From Simmondsia chinensis (taxonomy: Eukaryota > Streptophyta > Magnoliopsida > Caryophyllales > Simmondsiaceae): DNA of 64,000 bases. The stretch covers positions 36,768,750 to 36,832,749 of the forward strand of contig JAGTTD010000005.1 in NCBI GenBank assembly GCA_018398585.1. Reading direction: 5' to 3'. Of the stretch, positions 23,425 through 33,260 are shown one piece after another. Both the position numbers and the translations under genes were made by a program. A model generated the notes under the pieces. It had not been told where the DNA came from. It did no database searches and saw only the letters and a list, made by a program, of their open reading frames with translations. The first letter of the stretch is position 1. The number at the start of each line of letters is the position of its first letter.

Positions 23425-26052
23425 TAATACACGGTCATTTATATCATGAGTTAAATGAGTAATTCGAGTTGTTCAATGTTACTATTATACATATGTCGTT
23501 GTAGCCTATGTTGGCATAGTTTATTTTCCTGACCCATTTAATAACATGTCTAGTTTGGTTGATCCCCAAGCTCTTATGGACACTACACAACACATTTGCT
23601 ACTGATACTTATTCGAGTTAAACGTTGGAACTACAGGTGTCGGCAAAGAAGGCAAAGGCGTGGTGTGCATCGAAGGGAAACATACCCTACTTCGAAACTT
23701 CTGCGAAAGATGGAACTAATGTGGAGGCTGCATTTCAGTGCATAGCCAAGAACGCCATTAAAAATGAGCCTGAAGAGGATATGTGAGTGCTTTCCTATTA
23801 TGATTTTGTTTCATAGATCTGTATGTTTTGACGGAAAACCTTTTCTGTCTAAATTTCATGTTTTCCTCAATTTGAGGGGAAATTGACTTCCTCTCAATGA
23901 AAGTGGATATACCTTTCCTTCACGGAGGGAAAAATGTTCCAGAGTAATCTCATGTCATATACTGCATTACAACCTCAACTTGGCCCAGCGTTAACCCTAT
24001 ACAAATTTATTGAATGAAATTATTTTTTTTAGCTAGAAAGACAAAATTTAAAAGGGAAAAAAATCTTTTTGATTGAAAATATTTTATAAATTTTCTATAT
24101 GAAAAATGTTTTTTCTTCAAACCAAATGGAGTCTGTAGTTTCCATCTCTTTTATCCTACCTGCTGTAGGTTCTCGTTATGTCTTCTTTTGGATGTTTGAT
24201 AATTAATCCAGAAGGGTAATATGATAAGGAAAATGGAGAACTAGAGCATCCTGTTATATAAATATACGAAATCGGTTGGTGTAGCGATTAAAGCTTCCAC
24301 CTCAAGCATGAGGTGTTGGGCTCAAGTTCATCTTCCCCGTTTTCTTATGTTGGTGGTGTGAACACAGATTTCGAATCGAATGGAAAAGACATGAAATAAA
24401 TGTACAAATCACAATAAAATGAATTGTATTGATATATATGGGTACAATCTCTGTAATATTCTCACAAAATAAAAGAATACAACTCCTCTGAACTTGGTTG
24501 ATGTTGGGAACGATCAGACTTGGCTTGAGTGAGGACTTGTAGCCTTATCTCAATTCAAGAACTGAAACTTCGAGGGAATCGGACACGAATTTTGGTGTGC
24601 TTTGATGACTTCCTCTTAGATAACTTAGTGTTGTAGAGTTTGAGAGGGAATGGAGAGAGTTTTAATATTTTTCCTCCCTTGAATTTTTATTTTTTTTTTT
24701 TTTTTTTGTTTTTTGTTTTTTGTTTTTTGTTGTTTGTACGTGTCCCCATTTTGGAGCAAAGAGCCTCCTATTTATAGGCGAAAAAGTCCCTAAATCTTGG
24801 ACCATGGAATTTTACTTAGTAAGACCAGGCTTGGGTTAAAAAAAAAAACGTACAAGCCTCTTCTTACTTTAGTTCTAAGACTTTGTGGGCTTTGACCTTT
24901 TTTTTTTTTATTGCGACTTGGAAGTCATTTTTGCTTTTTAGGTTTGACTTGGAAGTCATTTGGTTTTAAGGTTTGACTTGAAAGTCATCTAGCTCTTTTG
25001 GTTTGACTTGAAAGCTATTAGGGCTCTGGGCGACTTAATAGTCATTTGGGATTAAGTTTTTCAACTTGGAATTCGTTTAGACTTAAGTTTTCTACTTGGA
25101 AGTCATTTGGGCTTTAGACTTTTCTTCGGCCCACTTTAAAATTTGTGAACATGATAAAATTTTCATGCCCACAGGTGGCCCTACTTAGTGCAGATATCAT
25201 AAGTGGTTCGAAAAACTAATACTCCTAAAACAAGTAAGTTTGGTTCGGATAGCAGTAGTTCCAATAATTGTCTTTCCAACATATTAGAATCCTTTACCTT
25301 TGGAGCACAAGTATCACCAAGGCTCAGTGTTGTTGAAGGGAAGACATTTTCATTCTGACAGTATTTCTCCCGACAGTATTCTTGTCTCTTTTGTCGAAAA
25401 AAGGAATATTATTAAGAGCGAGCATATGCAAAGAGTTAAGAATAAAATGTTGTCGAATAAACCATGAACTAATATATGAAGCCCTCCACTCTCTCTGCAA
25501 ACGACCTAAGATTATGTTAGCAAGGCCCTCAAATCTCTTTGTCCAATGAGCTCCTAAGATCACTATTTGCACTCTCTTGTTCTAGTTTATTTTTGCTAAA
25601 GGTGTGAATGAGCCATGCTACCTCAAGGGCTCGCGAGCCAGCTCATCATAAAGCTCAAAATGCTCTACTCGTTTCGAGCTCGAGCCTACTCGTGCCCAAG
25701 CTTGATGAAGCTTGATCTTGGATTCTCGCAGAAGTAAATGAACCTAAGCATGTCTATTTTGATATGACTTATTAGCTTAAATAGATCTAATCGAGCCAAG
25801 TTTGAGCCTAAATGAGCCAATATTGAGCCTCGAGCTCGAAAATTTTGAGCTCAGCAAGCTTTGAGCTTGACAAGCTCGGACTCAGCTTGGCTCGACCCAA
25901 AAACACCCCGAATTTTTGCTACTATTCATGTAAGCAAACAATTCAAATGTGAGCTAATATGTCGTTTCCTTTGTCATTTCAGATACCTTCCGGACACCAT
26001 TGACATGGCAGGCGGAGGGCAGCAACAGAGGTCGTCTGGGTGCGAATGTTAG
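18796..26052 (+). CDS. RABG3: Rab7-type small GTPase (RABG3 clade)
   Basis: Exons: 18796-18848, 18962-18988, 19612-19711, 22658-22804, 22895-22975, 23637-23782, 25983-26052. All are in phase, giving 207 aa, the usual length. GTP-binding motifs are complete: GDSGVGKT (15-22), the switch I block ATIGADF, DTAGQE (63-68), NKTD (125-128) and ETSAK (156-160). The C-terminus is CEC, the double-cysteine geranylgeranylation signal of Rab7. The effector-side block [20 protein letters not shown] is Rab7-specific. Rab7 proteins act on late endosomes/prevacuolar compartments and the tonoplast, driving fusion with the vacuole. Exon 2 is only 27 nt and its junction makes QFVNHKF, where most plant Rab7 proteins have Tyr instead of the first Phe. 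Intron 3 (2.9 kb) holds an LTR-like stretch, a SINE and a second LTR fragment; intron 6 holds a solo LTR. No defect was seen. Confidence 0.95.
19033..19555. mobile_element. Family-R long-inverted-repeat element (copy 2) in RABG3 intron 2
   Basis: The left end (TTATCACTTAGGTATCC) and the right end, read in reverse complement, share TTTCAATATATRCAATRRGG followed by a TATTTTATCACCTAAGTA-like block near 19120-19145. Copies elsewhere share the internal blocks. It fills almost the whole intron between exons 2 and 3 and has no coding capacity. Confidence 0.65.
19940..20530 (+). repeat. LTR-like sequence interrupted by a SINE
   Basis: GGTTATTCTATAAATAGGGG (about 20035-20054) is a good TATA box in LTR-like surroundings, followed by a pyrimidine-rich leader typical of plant LTRs. 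SINE copy B sits inside. LTR ends and target duplication were not identified, so it could be a remnant. Confidence 0.4.
20183..20432 (-). mobile_element. Full-length 5S-type SINE (copy B)
   Basis: Read on the minus strand it starts with 5S rRNA sequence (AATCCTATTAGAACTTAGAA, GCGAGAGTAGTACCAAGATG, AAGTCCCCGTGTTGCATCCC), then the SINE body (GGTTCTCGAAAATAGCCTCC-like, AGGCTACGTACATCC, AAGGCACCGGGAATGTTGC). It is flanked by 20-bp direct repeats with one mismatch (20163-20182 and 20433-20452; TAGGTCGTATT then TAATATAA). It keeps the GTGTTGC part of the 5S 3' end. It lies in RABG3 intron 3. Confidence 0.9.
20540..20640. repeat. (TA)n and poly-T microsatellite
   Basis: A TA dinucleotide run at about 20560-20582 is followed by more than 20 T residues (20583-20603). 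Confidence 0.9.
20765..20935 (+). repeat. Dispersed copy of the AP4B intron-1 180-bp repeat
   Basis: Shared blocks in the same order are CACGTGTGAATCTAGT, AAAGAGATCAATGTATAAG, TGTTCTTGGATGGAAA and TTGGGCTTATCTTTGAAT. The same repeat in two unrelated introns shows it is a dispersed family, not only a local tandem. Confidence 0.6.
22184..22560 (-). mobile_element. Probable LTR-retrotransposon LTR (solo or fragment)
   Basis: On the minus strand, GAGTCTATAAATACCCCTTG (TATA box, about 22435-22455) is followed by a U/R-like leader with TTCTCTTTACTTCTCTCTGT. The element ends in an imperfect internal duplication (GGCTTCGCTGTTGTGAGGTT and GGCTTCGCTATAGTGGGTTT). The probable 3' end is CAATCAACA. The target duplication was not resolved. 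It lies just upstream of RABG3 exon 4. Confidence 0.5.
23000..23205. repeat. Degenerate short tandem repeats in RABG3 intron 5
   Basis: Four to five diverged units of about 35 bp alternate GGGACCATTTTG and GGGACTAATTTGA blocks with A-rich spacers. Two poly-T tracts of more than 20 bases follow at 23282-23310 and 23394-23423. Confidence 0.6.
24270..24351 (+). mobile_element. tRNA-headed SINE fragment
   Basis: GGTTGGTGTAGCGATTAAAG resembles a pol III A box and GGTGTTGGGCTCAAGTTC a B box, spaced as in tRNA-derived plant SINEs. A related head lies at 44199-44290. It is not a tRNA gene because no cloverleaf closes. A solo LTR lies immediately downstream. Confidence 0.5.
24357..25173 (-). mobile_element. 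Solo LTR (817 bp) with exact target duplication
   Basis: The element begins TGTGAACACAG and ends TTCATGCCCACA, so it has TG..CA ends. It is flanked on both sides by GGTGG (24352-24356 and 25174-25178). On the minus strand a TATA box (CGCCTATAAATAGGAGG) lies near 24767-24783, which sets the orientation. Upstream of it, in U3, sit about seven tandem units of 30-40 bp (24908-25125) built around GACTTGGAAGTCATTTGG. No internal region or second LTR is present. It lies in RABG3 intron 6. Confidence 0.85.
25596..25910. repeat. GAGCTCGAGC-type element in RABG3 intron 6
   Basis: Dense GAGC/GCTC words (GTTTCGAGCTCGAGCCTACT, GAGCCTCGAGCTCGAAAA). It ends at GGCTCGACCCAAAAACACCCC, close to the TGTAAA/TTTACACC-type termini of related copies. 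Confidence 0.5.
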
Positions 26053-26840
26053 CGCACTTATCTACGGTATACGTAACGGCTATTTTTGCTCATTGTTAGC
26101 AACTACTATGATTACTCTTGACATTAATGGTGAGTTTGTGTACATCACTTTTAAATAGCATAGTTGAATGGCTGTTTATATTGTTGATCTTCCACACTCT
26201 TTCTTTTGGATGATTTGGTTGTTCCCAGCCTTTGTGTTAGCAGGCACAGACACAGCTAAAGAGTGAGGGATCATGAATCATGGATGTAAGTGGAGTCCAG
26301 CCAAGCATCCCTTGTGTTCAAACTGAAGTTGAGCTTTTATCGGGCTTTTGAACCTTTGTTCAAGCGTAGTTCGATAAAATTTTAGTGTGTTCGATACTCG
26401 GTTTGGCTTGGTTTGGCCGATTTGAGCTCTTTATGGAGTTAGCTCAAGCGCGTTACCGAGCCAAATTGAGCTTACAACCGAGCTGAGCTTGCTATAAGGT
26501 AAAGCTCGCTACCAATTGAGCTATTCAAGTTCCAATCAAGCTATTATCGAACAATTTTTGAGCTAATAACGATTGTTAGCAAGCTTTGAATGAGCTTTTT
26601 AGCGTGCTCTCATTGAACCTGTATTAAACTATTCACACATATGAACGAGCTATAATCTATTGTGAACATAAATAGTTCTTCAAATTTTCGGTTTATAAAT
26701 TCCCATACTCACCTACCTACGGGAAAAACCAGTTGTTGAAATCCCTTTACTTCCTTCCGTAGTGCCTTTTTTTTTTTTTTTTTTTTAACACTGAAAACCA
26801 TAGGGATAAGATTACATTATTGAAATGTCATTCAATACAA
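26053..26840. other. RABG3 3' flank with a GAGCTCGAGC-type element
   Basis: 26053-26280 is the probable 3' UTR and flank. 26285-26700 is a decayed GAGC/GCTC-rich element (GGCTTTTGAACCTTTGTTCA, GTTTGGCCGATTTGAGCTC). A poly-T tract lies near 26768-26786. No gene seen. Confidence 0.5.
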
Positions 26841-27656
26841 GCAACATTCCCCCAGTGCCCAAAGGGCTCCCGCTTAAGCAGGGTCGGGAGGGGTGGATAT
26901 ACGCAGGAAGGGGTGTAAACGAGCCGAGCCGAGCCGAGTCGAGCACCCCCTTGTTCGAACTCGAGTTTGATAAGGCTTATCGAGCTCGAGTTTGAGCCGA
27001 GCTCCTATCGAGCATTTCTAACTCTTGTTTGAACTCGGTTCGATAAGAGTATAGTGTGTTCGATACTCGGCTCGGCTTGGCTCGTTAGGCTTATTGAGCC
27101 AAGTCGAGCTCGTTATCGAATTGAGTCGAGCTCATTATCAAACCCAATCGAGTGTAAAACCGAGCCAAGCTTGCAATTAAGTCGAGCTCATTAACGAGCC
27201 GAGCTTTTTAAGTTATTATCGAACCATTTTTGAACTAATACCAACTGTTATCGAGCTCATAATGAGCCCTTAACGAGCTGATATCGAGCCCTTATCAAAC
27301 TGCTCGTGAACAGTAGTGAATCGAGCACCACCCTGTTCGAACTCAGCTCGTTAAGCTTATCGAGCTTGCTCGAAACTCGGCTCGATAAGCTATCGGGCCC
27401 TCCTAATGAACATGAACGAACCCTAATCGATTTCGAACACGAGTAGTTTATCGAACGCTTTGTTCGTTTACACCCTTATACGCAACCTTCCCCCTTCAAG
27501 GTGGTACCCTGAAGAGAGGCTATTTCCGAGTACTCCTAACCTAAGGGGTGAGGACTTCCCAAGCGGTCACCCATCCTGGTACTACTCTCGCCCAAGCACG
27601 CTTAATTTCGAAGTTCTAATAGGATCTAATGCCAGCGTGTTGGTACCGTCTTTGGT
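26841..27656 (-). mobile_element. Full-length 5S-type SINE (copy C), split by a hAT-like insert
   Basis: On the minus strand the 5' part reads GGTACCAACACGCTGGCATT, ATCCTATTAGAACTTCGAAA, TTAAGCGTGCTTGGGCGAGA, GTAGTACCAGGATGGGTGAC and GGGAAGTCCTCACCCCTTAG, which is most of a plant 5S rRNA. The SINE body and a GTTGCTTG tail follow. Direct repeats of 18 bp with two mismatches flank it (26823-26840 and 27657-27674; AAATRTCATTCARTACAA). Without the nested insert it is about 237 bp. It lacks the GTGTTGC heptamer at the 5S 3' end, like copies A and D. Confidence 0.92.
26906..27476. mobile_element. Non-autonomous hAT-like element inside SINE copy C
   Basis: The 571-bp insert has inverted ends GGGTGTAAACGA / TCGTTTACACCC and is flanked by the exact 8-bp repeat TATACGCA (26898-26905 and 27477-27484). 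The interior is rich in GAGCCGAGCC and TATCGAGC words and does not code. Removing it with one repeat restores a continuous SINE body. It is the best-defined member of the GAGCTCGAGC group. Confidence 0.88.
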
Positions 27657-27846
27657 AAATATCATTCAGTACAAACGAATACAAATCTAGTGGAACCACG
27701 CTCCATCACTCATGAGATCCATAGTGCTATTATTATTGAGTATTATTACCAAACGATTGATACATTATAGATTTTAAGCTAGTTATTACTTTATCTGTTG
27801 GTTGTGAACTCTGTTAGTAAAATTTGTGTATAATACACAATTTAGT

Positions 27847-28026
27847 ATTGGACGAGAGTAGTACCAGGATGAGTGACCTCTTGAGAAGTCCTTACCCTCA
27901 GGTTGGGGGCACTGGGAAACAGCCTCCTTTCAGGTTAACACCCTGAAGGAGGAAGGCTACGTACATCCGCCCCCAAGACCCTGGGTAGGCGGGAGCCCTT
28001 GAGGCACTGGGTATGTTCGTTTTTTT
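27847..28026 (+). mobile_element. 5S-type SINE, 5' truncated (copy D)
   Basis: It starts within the 5S part (GGACGAGAGTAGTACCAGGA, TGAGTGACCTCTTGAGAAGT) and runs through the body to GAGGCACTGGGTATGTTCG plus a T run. Exact 13-bp target duplications TACACAATTTAGT are at 27834-27846 and 28027-28039. It lies 190 bp from copy C in opposite orientation. Confidence 0.92.
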
Positions 28027-28099
28027 TACACAATTTAGTCTTGCATCTATACTATTCTGTTTAAAAAGGCATTTACGGATTATTACCAATAATATGGTA

Positions 28100-28554
28100 A
28101 AATACGCATTTTTTTATGTTATCTATTTTATACATATATTATAACACGTATTTATATTTTTCATTTAAAAAATAAATGATAATTGAAAATAATGAATATC
28201 TATAACTATATAAAATATCATATTCTATATTTTGCTAAATTTATTGCTTTTAACTTTTAAATTGTTGTTGTAGCCTATCAATTACTATTTATTATGTTTT
28301 TGTTACTGCTATTATGACTAACATTATTCTTTACTTTTATAAGTCATTGAACAATTAGCTAATATTTTCATGTATATAACTAAATAATACACGTATGTAT
28401 TATATCCTGTTTAATTTCCGGATTCTATTTTGCTTATCGAGGTTGTGAATGATGGTTTCATATTTGTCTTTTAAAATGAATTTGCAGTCTATTTTATTTA
28501 TTAAAACGATGTTATGAACATATCCATGTTCAAAAAAACCACTAAATTTATGAC
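28100..28554. other. AT-rich intergenic DNA
   Basis: No gene, repeat end or recognisable motif was seen. Confidence 0.5.
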
Positions 28555-29045
28555 GAAAATTATCACTTCGGTGTCCTGAGATCTAGACATTTATTATTTA
28601 AGTGCATAATATTTTAATATATACAATAAAATATACTAAGGTTTAAATATTTTATCATCTAAGTAACCTATATTGGCATTTTATGAACTTTTATAAGAAC
28701 GGGACCAAAATTTTGATACAATTTATTATTACAATAATATATTTATGTCATATTAATGTTTTCATAAAAATTCAGTGAAATGAAATAAAATATTTATCAA
28801 ATATTATGTACACTACCTAAATATGACCACAATCATATGTAATTTTAGTATTTTGGGGTGAAAAATTATTAAGTTCTAACGATGATACTAATATATTGTT
28901 GAAATACTGTAGAATTTTAACGCTTTCCAAGGGAAGTTTATCAAAATTCAACAAAGTAGTATATGGTTGATAAAATATTTAAAACTCAACATATCCTATT
29001 GTTTTTCTTTCAATAAGTGCATTCCATTGTATATTAAAATATTAG
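28555..29045. mobile_element. Family-R long-inverted-repeat element (copy 3)
   Basis: The left terminus AATTATCACTTCGGTGTCCT with TTTTAATATATACAATAAAA and the inverted right terminus (GGTTGATAAAATATTTAAAA, CCATTGTATATTAAAATATT) match copies 2 and 4. Internal blocks such as TAACGATGATACTAATATAT resemble copy 2. Confidence 0.6.
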
Positions 29046-29052
29046 AGTACCT

Positions 29053-30836
29053 TAAGGCCTGTTTGGGATTACTATAAAAAAAACTATTTTTTTCAGAAAT
29101 ACTTTTTGTAAAAATACTTTTGTAAAAAGTGTTGTTTTAAATAAGCAGTTTGTGCTTGGCCAACAAGTAAAGAAGTGCTTATAATATTATTGCGGGTGTT
29201 GGACTTATTAAGACTGTTTTGGAGGGTGTGTTGGGGTTTTGGAGCAATGTGTTTTTGTTTCCGTTGGAGGTAGTTAATCGGATTAAATCCTTATGCTTGC
29301 GGTTTCTTTGGGATCATCGGGGTGGGCGACGTGGTTTAGTCCTGATTGCTTGGGATAATATTTGTATCCTGTTGGAGGAAAGGGGATTGGGTGTAAAGCA
29401 ATTTGATAAATGGAACATTGCATGCTTTATGAAGTTCTTTTGGCAAATGTTAAGAGGTAAGGACTCGTTATGGATTGCTTGGTTTGGCTATTACTATGTT
29501 AAAGGTGCTGATTTTTGGTTAGTCCAGGCGGGGGTTAATGACTTTTCAACATGGAAAAGTGTTCTAAAATGTAGAGATATTTGGGTTCGTAAATGTGGGG
29601 ACATTGAGTTAGCTAAAAAAGCTTTGGAAGAATGTGTGTATGGTTCCAAGTTTTGTGTTTCCATGGCTTATGATGTTTTGAGGAGTCATGGGGTGAAGCA
29701 TCACTGGAAGCGTACGGTCTGGAATGATTCCCTTCTGAGACATGCCTTTTGTGTGTGGGGTTTACTCAAAGAGAGTTTATGTACAGATGAGTGGTTGGCG
29801 AGGCGTGGGTGGGCATTGACAAGTAGGTGTGTTTTATGCTACAAGGCTGTCGAAACGAGTCGGCATTTGTTTTTTGAATGTCCTTTTCGAGGATTGTTTG
29901 GCAACAAGTTGCGGGGCGTTTTGGGGTTTTGTATTCGCCATCCTTTGAGAATATTTTTGCTTGGTTTGGTGCTCATGTTCGTAACAAGATGTGGTTCAAC
30001 CACCTTCGTCATTTGGTTTTATCGGTGTCAGTTTATAGTTTATGGAATGGGAGAAATAGGAGATTGTTTAGCGATAAATCTTATGATACTTCTGAGATTA
30101 TTCGTTGCATTATTTCTAGAATTTGGAATAGGTTTGTCTATCTTTGTAAAGATTGTGCTTGTGTTGTTGTTTTGAGCGTGGGGTTATTTTTTGTTTGCCT
30201 TGTTTTGTGTGTTTTGTGAGGCTTTCTTGTAATTAGTTTTTTGGTTTAACGAATTTGTTCTTGCTTGCCGTTTGGCAAAAAAAAAAAATTTATTGTGAAT
30301 GTTTGGCCAATATTTAAAAAAGTATTTTTTTTTATAAAATTATCAAAAAAGACACCAAAAGAAGTCTTTTATAGTTAAAAAAAATCACCCATAACCATTC
30401 TAAATATTTAAAATATTTTTAAAATATATAAATATTTCTTAAATATTTAAAATATTTTAATATTTATAAAATATTTTCTCAATATTTTTAAAATATTTAA
30501 TTTTTTTTAAGAAAATTAAAATATTTTCAAATATTTAAAATATTTTCTAAATGATATATTATTAATTGTTAAAATAATTTTTTATATTTAATATATTTTT
30601 AAAAATATATAAACTATTTATAAAATATATTATTAAATTTCAGAGTACCTGAAATAAACTTTTTCAATTATTTAGTTTTTGCTTCTGCTTAAAAAAATAA
30701 GTACAAAATTTTTACTTCTGCTTTTAATAAAGAGTACTTTTTCTCAATTGCCAAACACCCTTAAATCTTGAAAAAGTGTTTTTTTTTAAAAAAAGTATTT
30801 TTTTCTCTAAAATAAGCAATCCTAAATAGACCTTTA
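29053..30836. mobile_element. MITE-like element split by a LINE fragment
   Basis: The left end AAGGCCTGTTTGGGATTACT and the right end, in reverse complement AAGGTCTATTTAGGATTGCT, form terminal inverted repeats. Near both ends are matching AGTATTTTT/AAAAATACTT and CTTGGCCAA/TTGGCCAA blocks. Without the LINE it is about 0.7 kb. The target duplication could not be fixed. The GGCCTGTTTGG start is common among plant MITEs, but I do not assign a superfamily. Confidence 0.6.
29193..30289 (+). pseudogene. LINE (L1-type) 3' fragment, reverse transcriptase C-terminal part
   Basis: The open frame from 29219 shows the C-terminal region of plant non-LTR reverse transcriptases, including the RT zinc-binding (zf-RVT) domain with HAFCVWGLLKESLCTDEWLA, then RGW..TSRCVLC and ETSRHLFFEC. 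Around 29885 the frame shifts, and coding similarity continues in another frame (RIVWQQ, NHLRHLVLSVSVYSLWNGRN) to about 30219. A 3' UTR ends GCCGTTTGGC followed by a run of 12 A. Short TTATTG repeats at 29187-29192 and 30290-30295 may be the target duplication. The catalytic part is absent, so this is a 5'-truncated, dead copy. Confidence 0.85.
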
Positions 30837-30839
30837 GTG

Positions 30840-32292
30840 ATAAATGGTTAAACCTCAATATATTTAAACACTAATTTTCCAATTAATAATTGCATGCCTA
30901 AGTATTGCTTTAAAAGAAAAAATATCATCTTTTGAGAAATTAAAAGCAATGTGTTAAATTTTTTTCTCAATTTTCAATCAAATTAGAAAAAATTAAAAAT
31001 GAGAAAAAAATAATTTAGCACGGTAAAGTTTGAGTTCAAAGACAAGCCTAAACGAGCCCGAATAACTTGATTTCTATACAAAAGGGGTCTAATCAAGTCA
31101 AACCGAGCCAAGTATCTCAATACTCGATTCGAACTCAATTAACTACTCACGTACTCGAACTCGATTCGAGTAGTTAATTTTGCTCGAACTCGATTAACTA
31201 TTCGAGTACTCGACTCGACTCGAGTACTCGACTCGACTCGAGTACTCATTTATTGTGCATAGCAACATTCAAAAAATTAACTCTATTATATATTATTTCA
31301 TATACTTGAACATTCGTTATACTCGTTTTGGATACTCTATTATTACCTACACTATATTTTAATATATACAACCATAAATCACCATTATATTAATAGCAAA
31401 TATGCATCAAAACGTAAGTTTCAAGAGATATAAGCAAACCAAATACAAGTTCTTTCATTCCACCATAAATGTGACATGCCATCTTTTACAAGGAATTCAA
31501 TATTCCTTCTTTTATTTTACTATTAACATAACAAGCCATCCGTTTAAAAAAAATAATAATGCACAAAAACTACTTCATACGAGTCAAGTATCGAGTCAAG
31601 TACCACTTCTAGTAGCAAGTCGAGTACTTAATCGAATATCTAGTCGAATATTTAATTGAGTATCGAGTCGAGTATTTAATTGAGTATCGAGCCAATAGTT
31701 ATATACTCAACTCCTACTTGTTTATTAATAGAGTATCTTTTGATACTCGAAATCGCTTAATTCGAGCTCAAGTCGAGTTTTATTCGAACTACTTACAAGC
31801 GTTTCGGATCGTTTACACCTCTGATACAAACCATGAGCCTAAATGTTCTGAATTTAAGCCCAAGTAAACTTTATTCAAGTTCAATCAAATCGAATCAAAC
31901 CTAAGTTCAAAGATCACAAGCTAAGTGAACTTTAAGTTAAACGTGTTCAAGCTCGGCTCATTTATATCACTAGGCTCACAATCTTGTTTCGCTCCAACTT
32001 TCAAGACAAATTTCCACTTCAAAAATCTTGCGACTTGTGGGTTGCCGCATATGAGCCAAGGGTTACCGGGTAATCGAATTCCTCGTTAGCAAAAAGTATT
32101 TTTTTCTATTTTCTACATTAAAGGACGTTTAGCCTTAAAAGAAAAGTGAAATTAAATAGAAGTATAAATGATTTTTTTTTCTTTTAAGCAGAAACATAAA
32201 AATAATGCTTCTCCTTTAGAGCGAAAACAGAAGGGAAAAAAAATTAAAATTTTACACAAATACTTTCTATCAAAAGCAATTTGTATAAAAAT
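30840..32292. repeat. Intergenic DNA with a CTCGA-rich repeat
   Basis: 31020-31830 holds many ACTCGA/TCGAGT words, with a near-perfect tandem CTCGACTCGACTCGAGTA run at 31207-31243. It ends at GGATCGTTTACACCTCTG, matching the TTTACACC terminus of the 26906-27476 element. The remainder (30840-31020, 31830-32292) shows no gene. Confidence 0.5.
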
Positions 32293-32419
32293 ACAACAAC
32301 AACAAACCCAGTGCCCGCAAAGAGCTCCCGAAAAAGCAGGGTCTAGGGGGTAGATGTACGCAGCCTTTCCCCTTCAGGGGGCTACCCTGAACACAGGTTG
32401 TTTCCAAGAACCCCCAACT
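32293..32419 (-). mobile_element. 5S-type SINE, body only (copy E)
   Basis: On the minus strand: AGTTGGGGGTTCTTGGAAAC, AACCTGTGTTCAGGGTAGCC, GGCTGCGTACATC, GGGCACTGGGTTTGTTGTTG. The 5S part is missing. No clear target duplication. Confidence 0.8.
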
Positions 32420-32522
32420 AGACCCCTATCAAAAACCGAGTTCATTGTTCTTTCAAATTACGAATTTCAATGGCTAAAATCTAAAGCTTCATCACATAAT
32501 TTGAAGAAACGGAACTGAGTAG

Positions 32523-32921
32523 CGGTGTAAATGAGCCGAGCCAGCTCTTAAGACTTGTCATAAAGCTCGAAAAGCTTGGCTCACTTTTAGCTCAAGCTGA
32601 GCGGAGCTGGGTCGTTTTGCTTATCGAGTCAAGCCTAGAGCTCGTAGGCTCGCAAGCCTAAGCGAGCCTTTTATAGTATGATATATTTGCTTAAGTATTT
32701 TCCAATGAAGACATTTTGGAGCCTAAATGAGCTGATCCTAAGCTTAAACGAGCTATATTAAGCTTAAATGAGCCGAAATATTACAAGTTTAATTCGAAGC
32801 TCACCGAGCTCAAATCGAGCAGAGCCGAGCCCGAGCTTTTGATGAGCCAAGCTCGAGCCTGAGCTTTCAAAGCTCCACAAGCTTCTCGGCTCGGCTCATC
32901 TCAAATACATCCCCTACAAGT
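32523..32921. mobile_element. GAGCCGAGCC-type non-autonomous hAT-like element
   Basis: Inverted ends TAGCGGTGTAAATGAGCCGA and TCGGCTCATCTCAAATACAT then CCCCTA face each other. The interior is rich in GAGCTCG words. The flanking 8-bp sequences do not match well, so the target duplication is not confirmed. Confidence 0.55.
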
Positions 32922-33260
32922 GGTTCTCAGTTAACAAAACACAGTGAAATACAAAAGAATTAAAAACTAAACAGAAAACGCTACGAACAATTGGATACCT
33001 TATTCAAAAATGGGACAGAGAAATTTGGTATCGAAATCTCCAAAAAGGTGAGATAATCAGTCGGGCTGGATCTGGATCAAGTTTTCGACGACTGTAGAAC
33101 CGTGAACAACCCTAAACAGTGTTCGGGAATTCCTCACTTCCCGACTATTTTTATCTTTTTTTTCCTCAAATATAATGCCCTTTTAAGCTATTTTTGACGT
33201 TTTCCACCAGTACATGTAAAATTTCTGTCAGAAACAAAAGGACAACCAGCACAAATAGAA
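32922..33260. other. Downstream flank of the Mpv17-family gene
   Basis: Expected to contain the 3' UTR and poly(A) region of the leftward gene that ends at 33261. No clear signal or other feature. Confidence 0.4.

Noticed and set aside
24270..24351. tRNA gene
   Set aside because: A and B box-like words exist, but acceptor and anticodon stems do not pair. A SINE head fits better.
24908..25125. CRISPR-like array
   Set aside because: Repeats are diverged, spacers are not unique and even, and the array lies in a plant solo LTR.
32523..32921. Confirmed hAT insertion with 8-bp duplication
   Set aside because: The flanks GAACTGAG and CAAGTGGT agree at too few positions, so I kept it only as a likely element.
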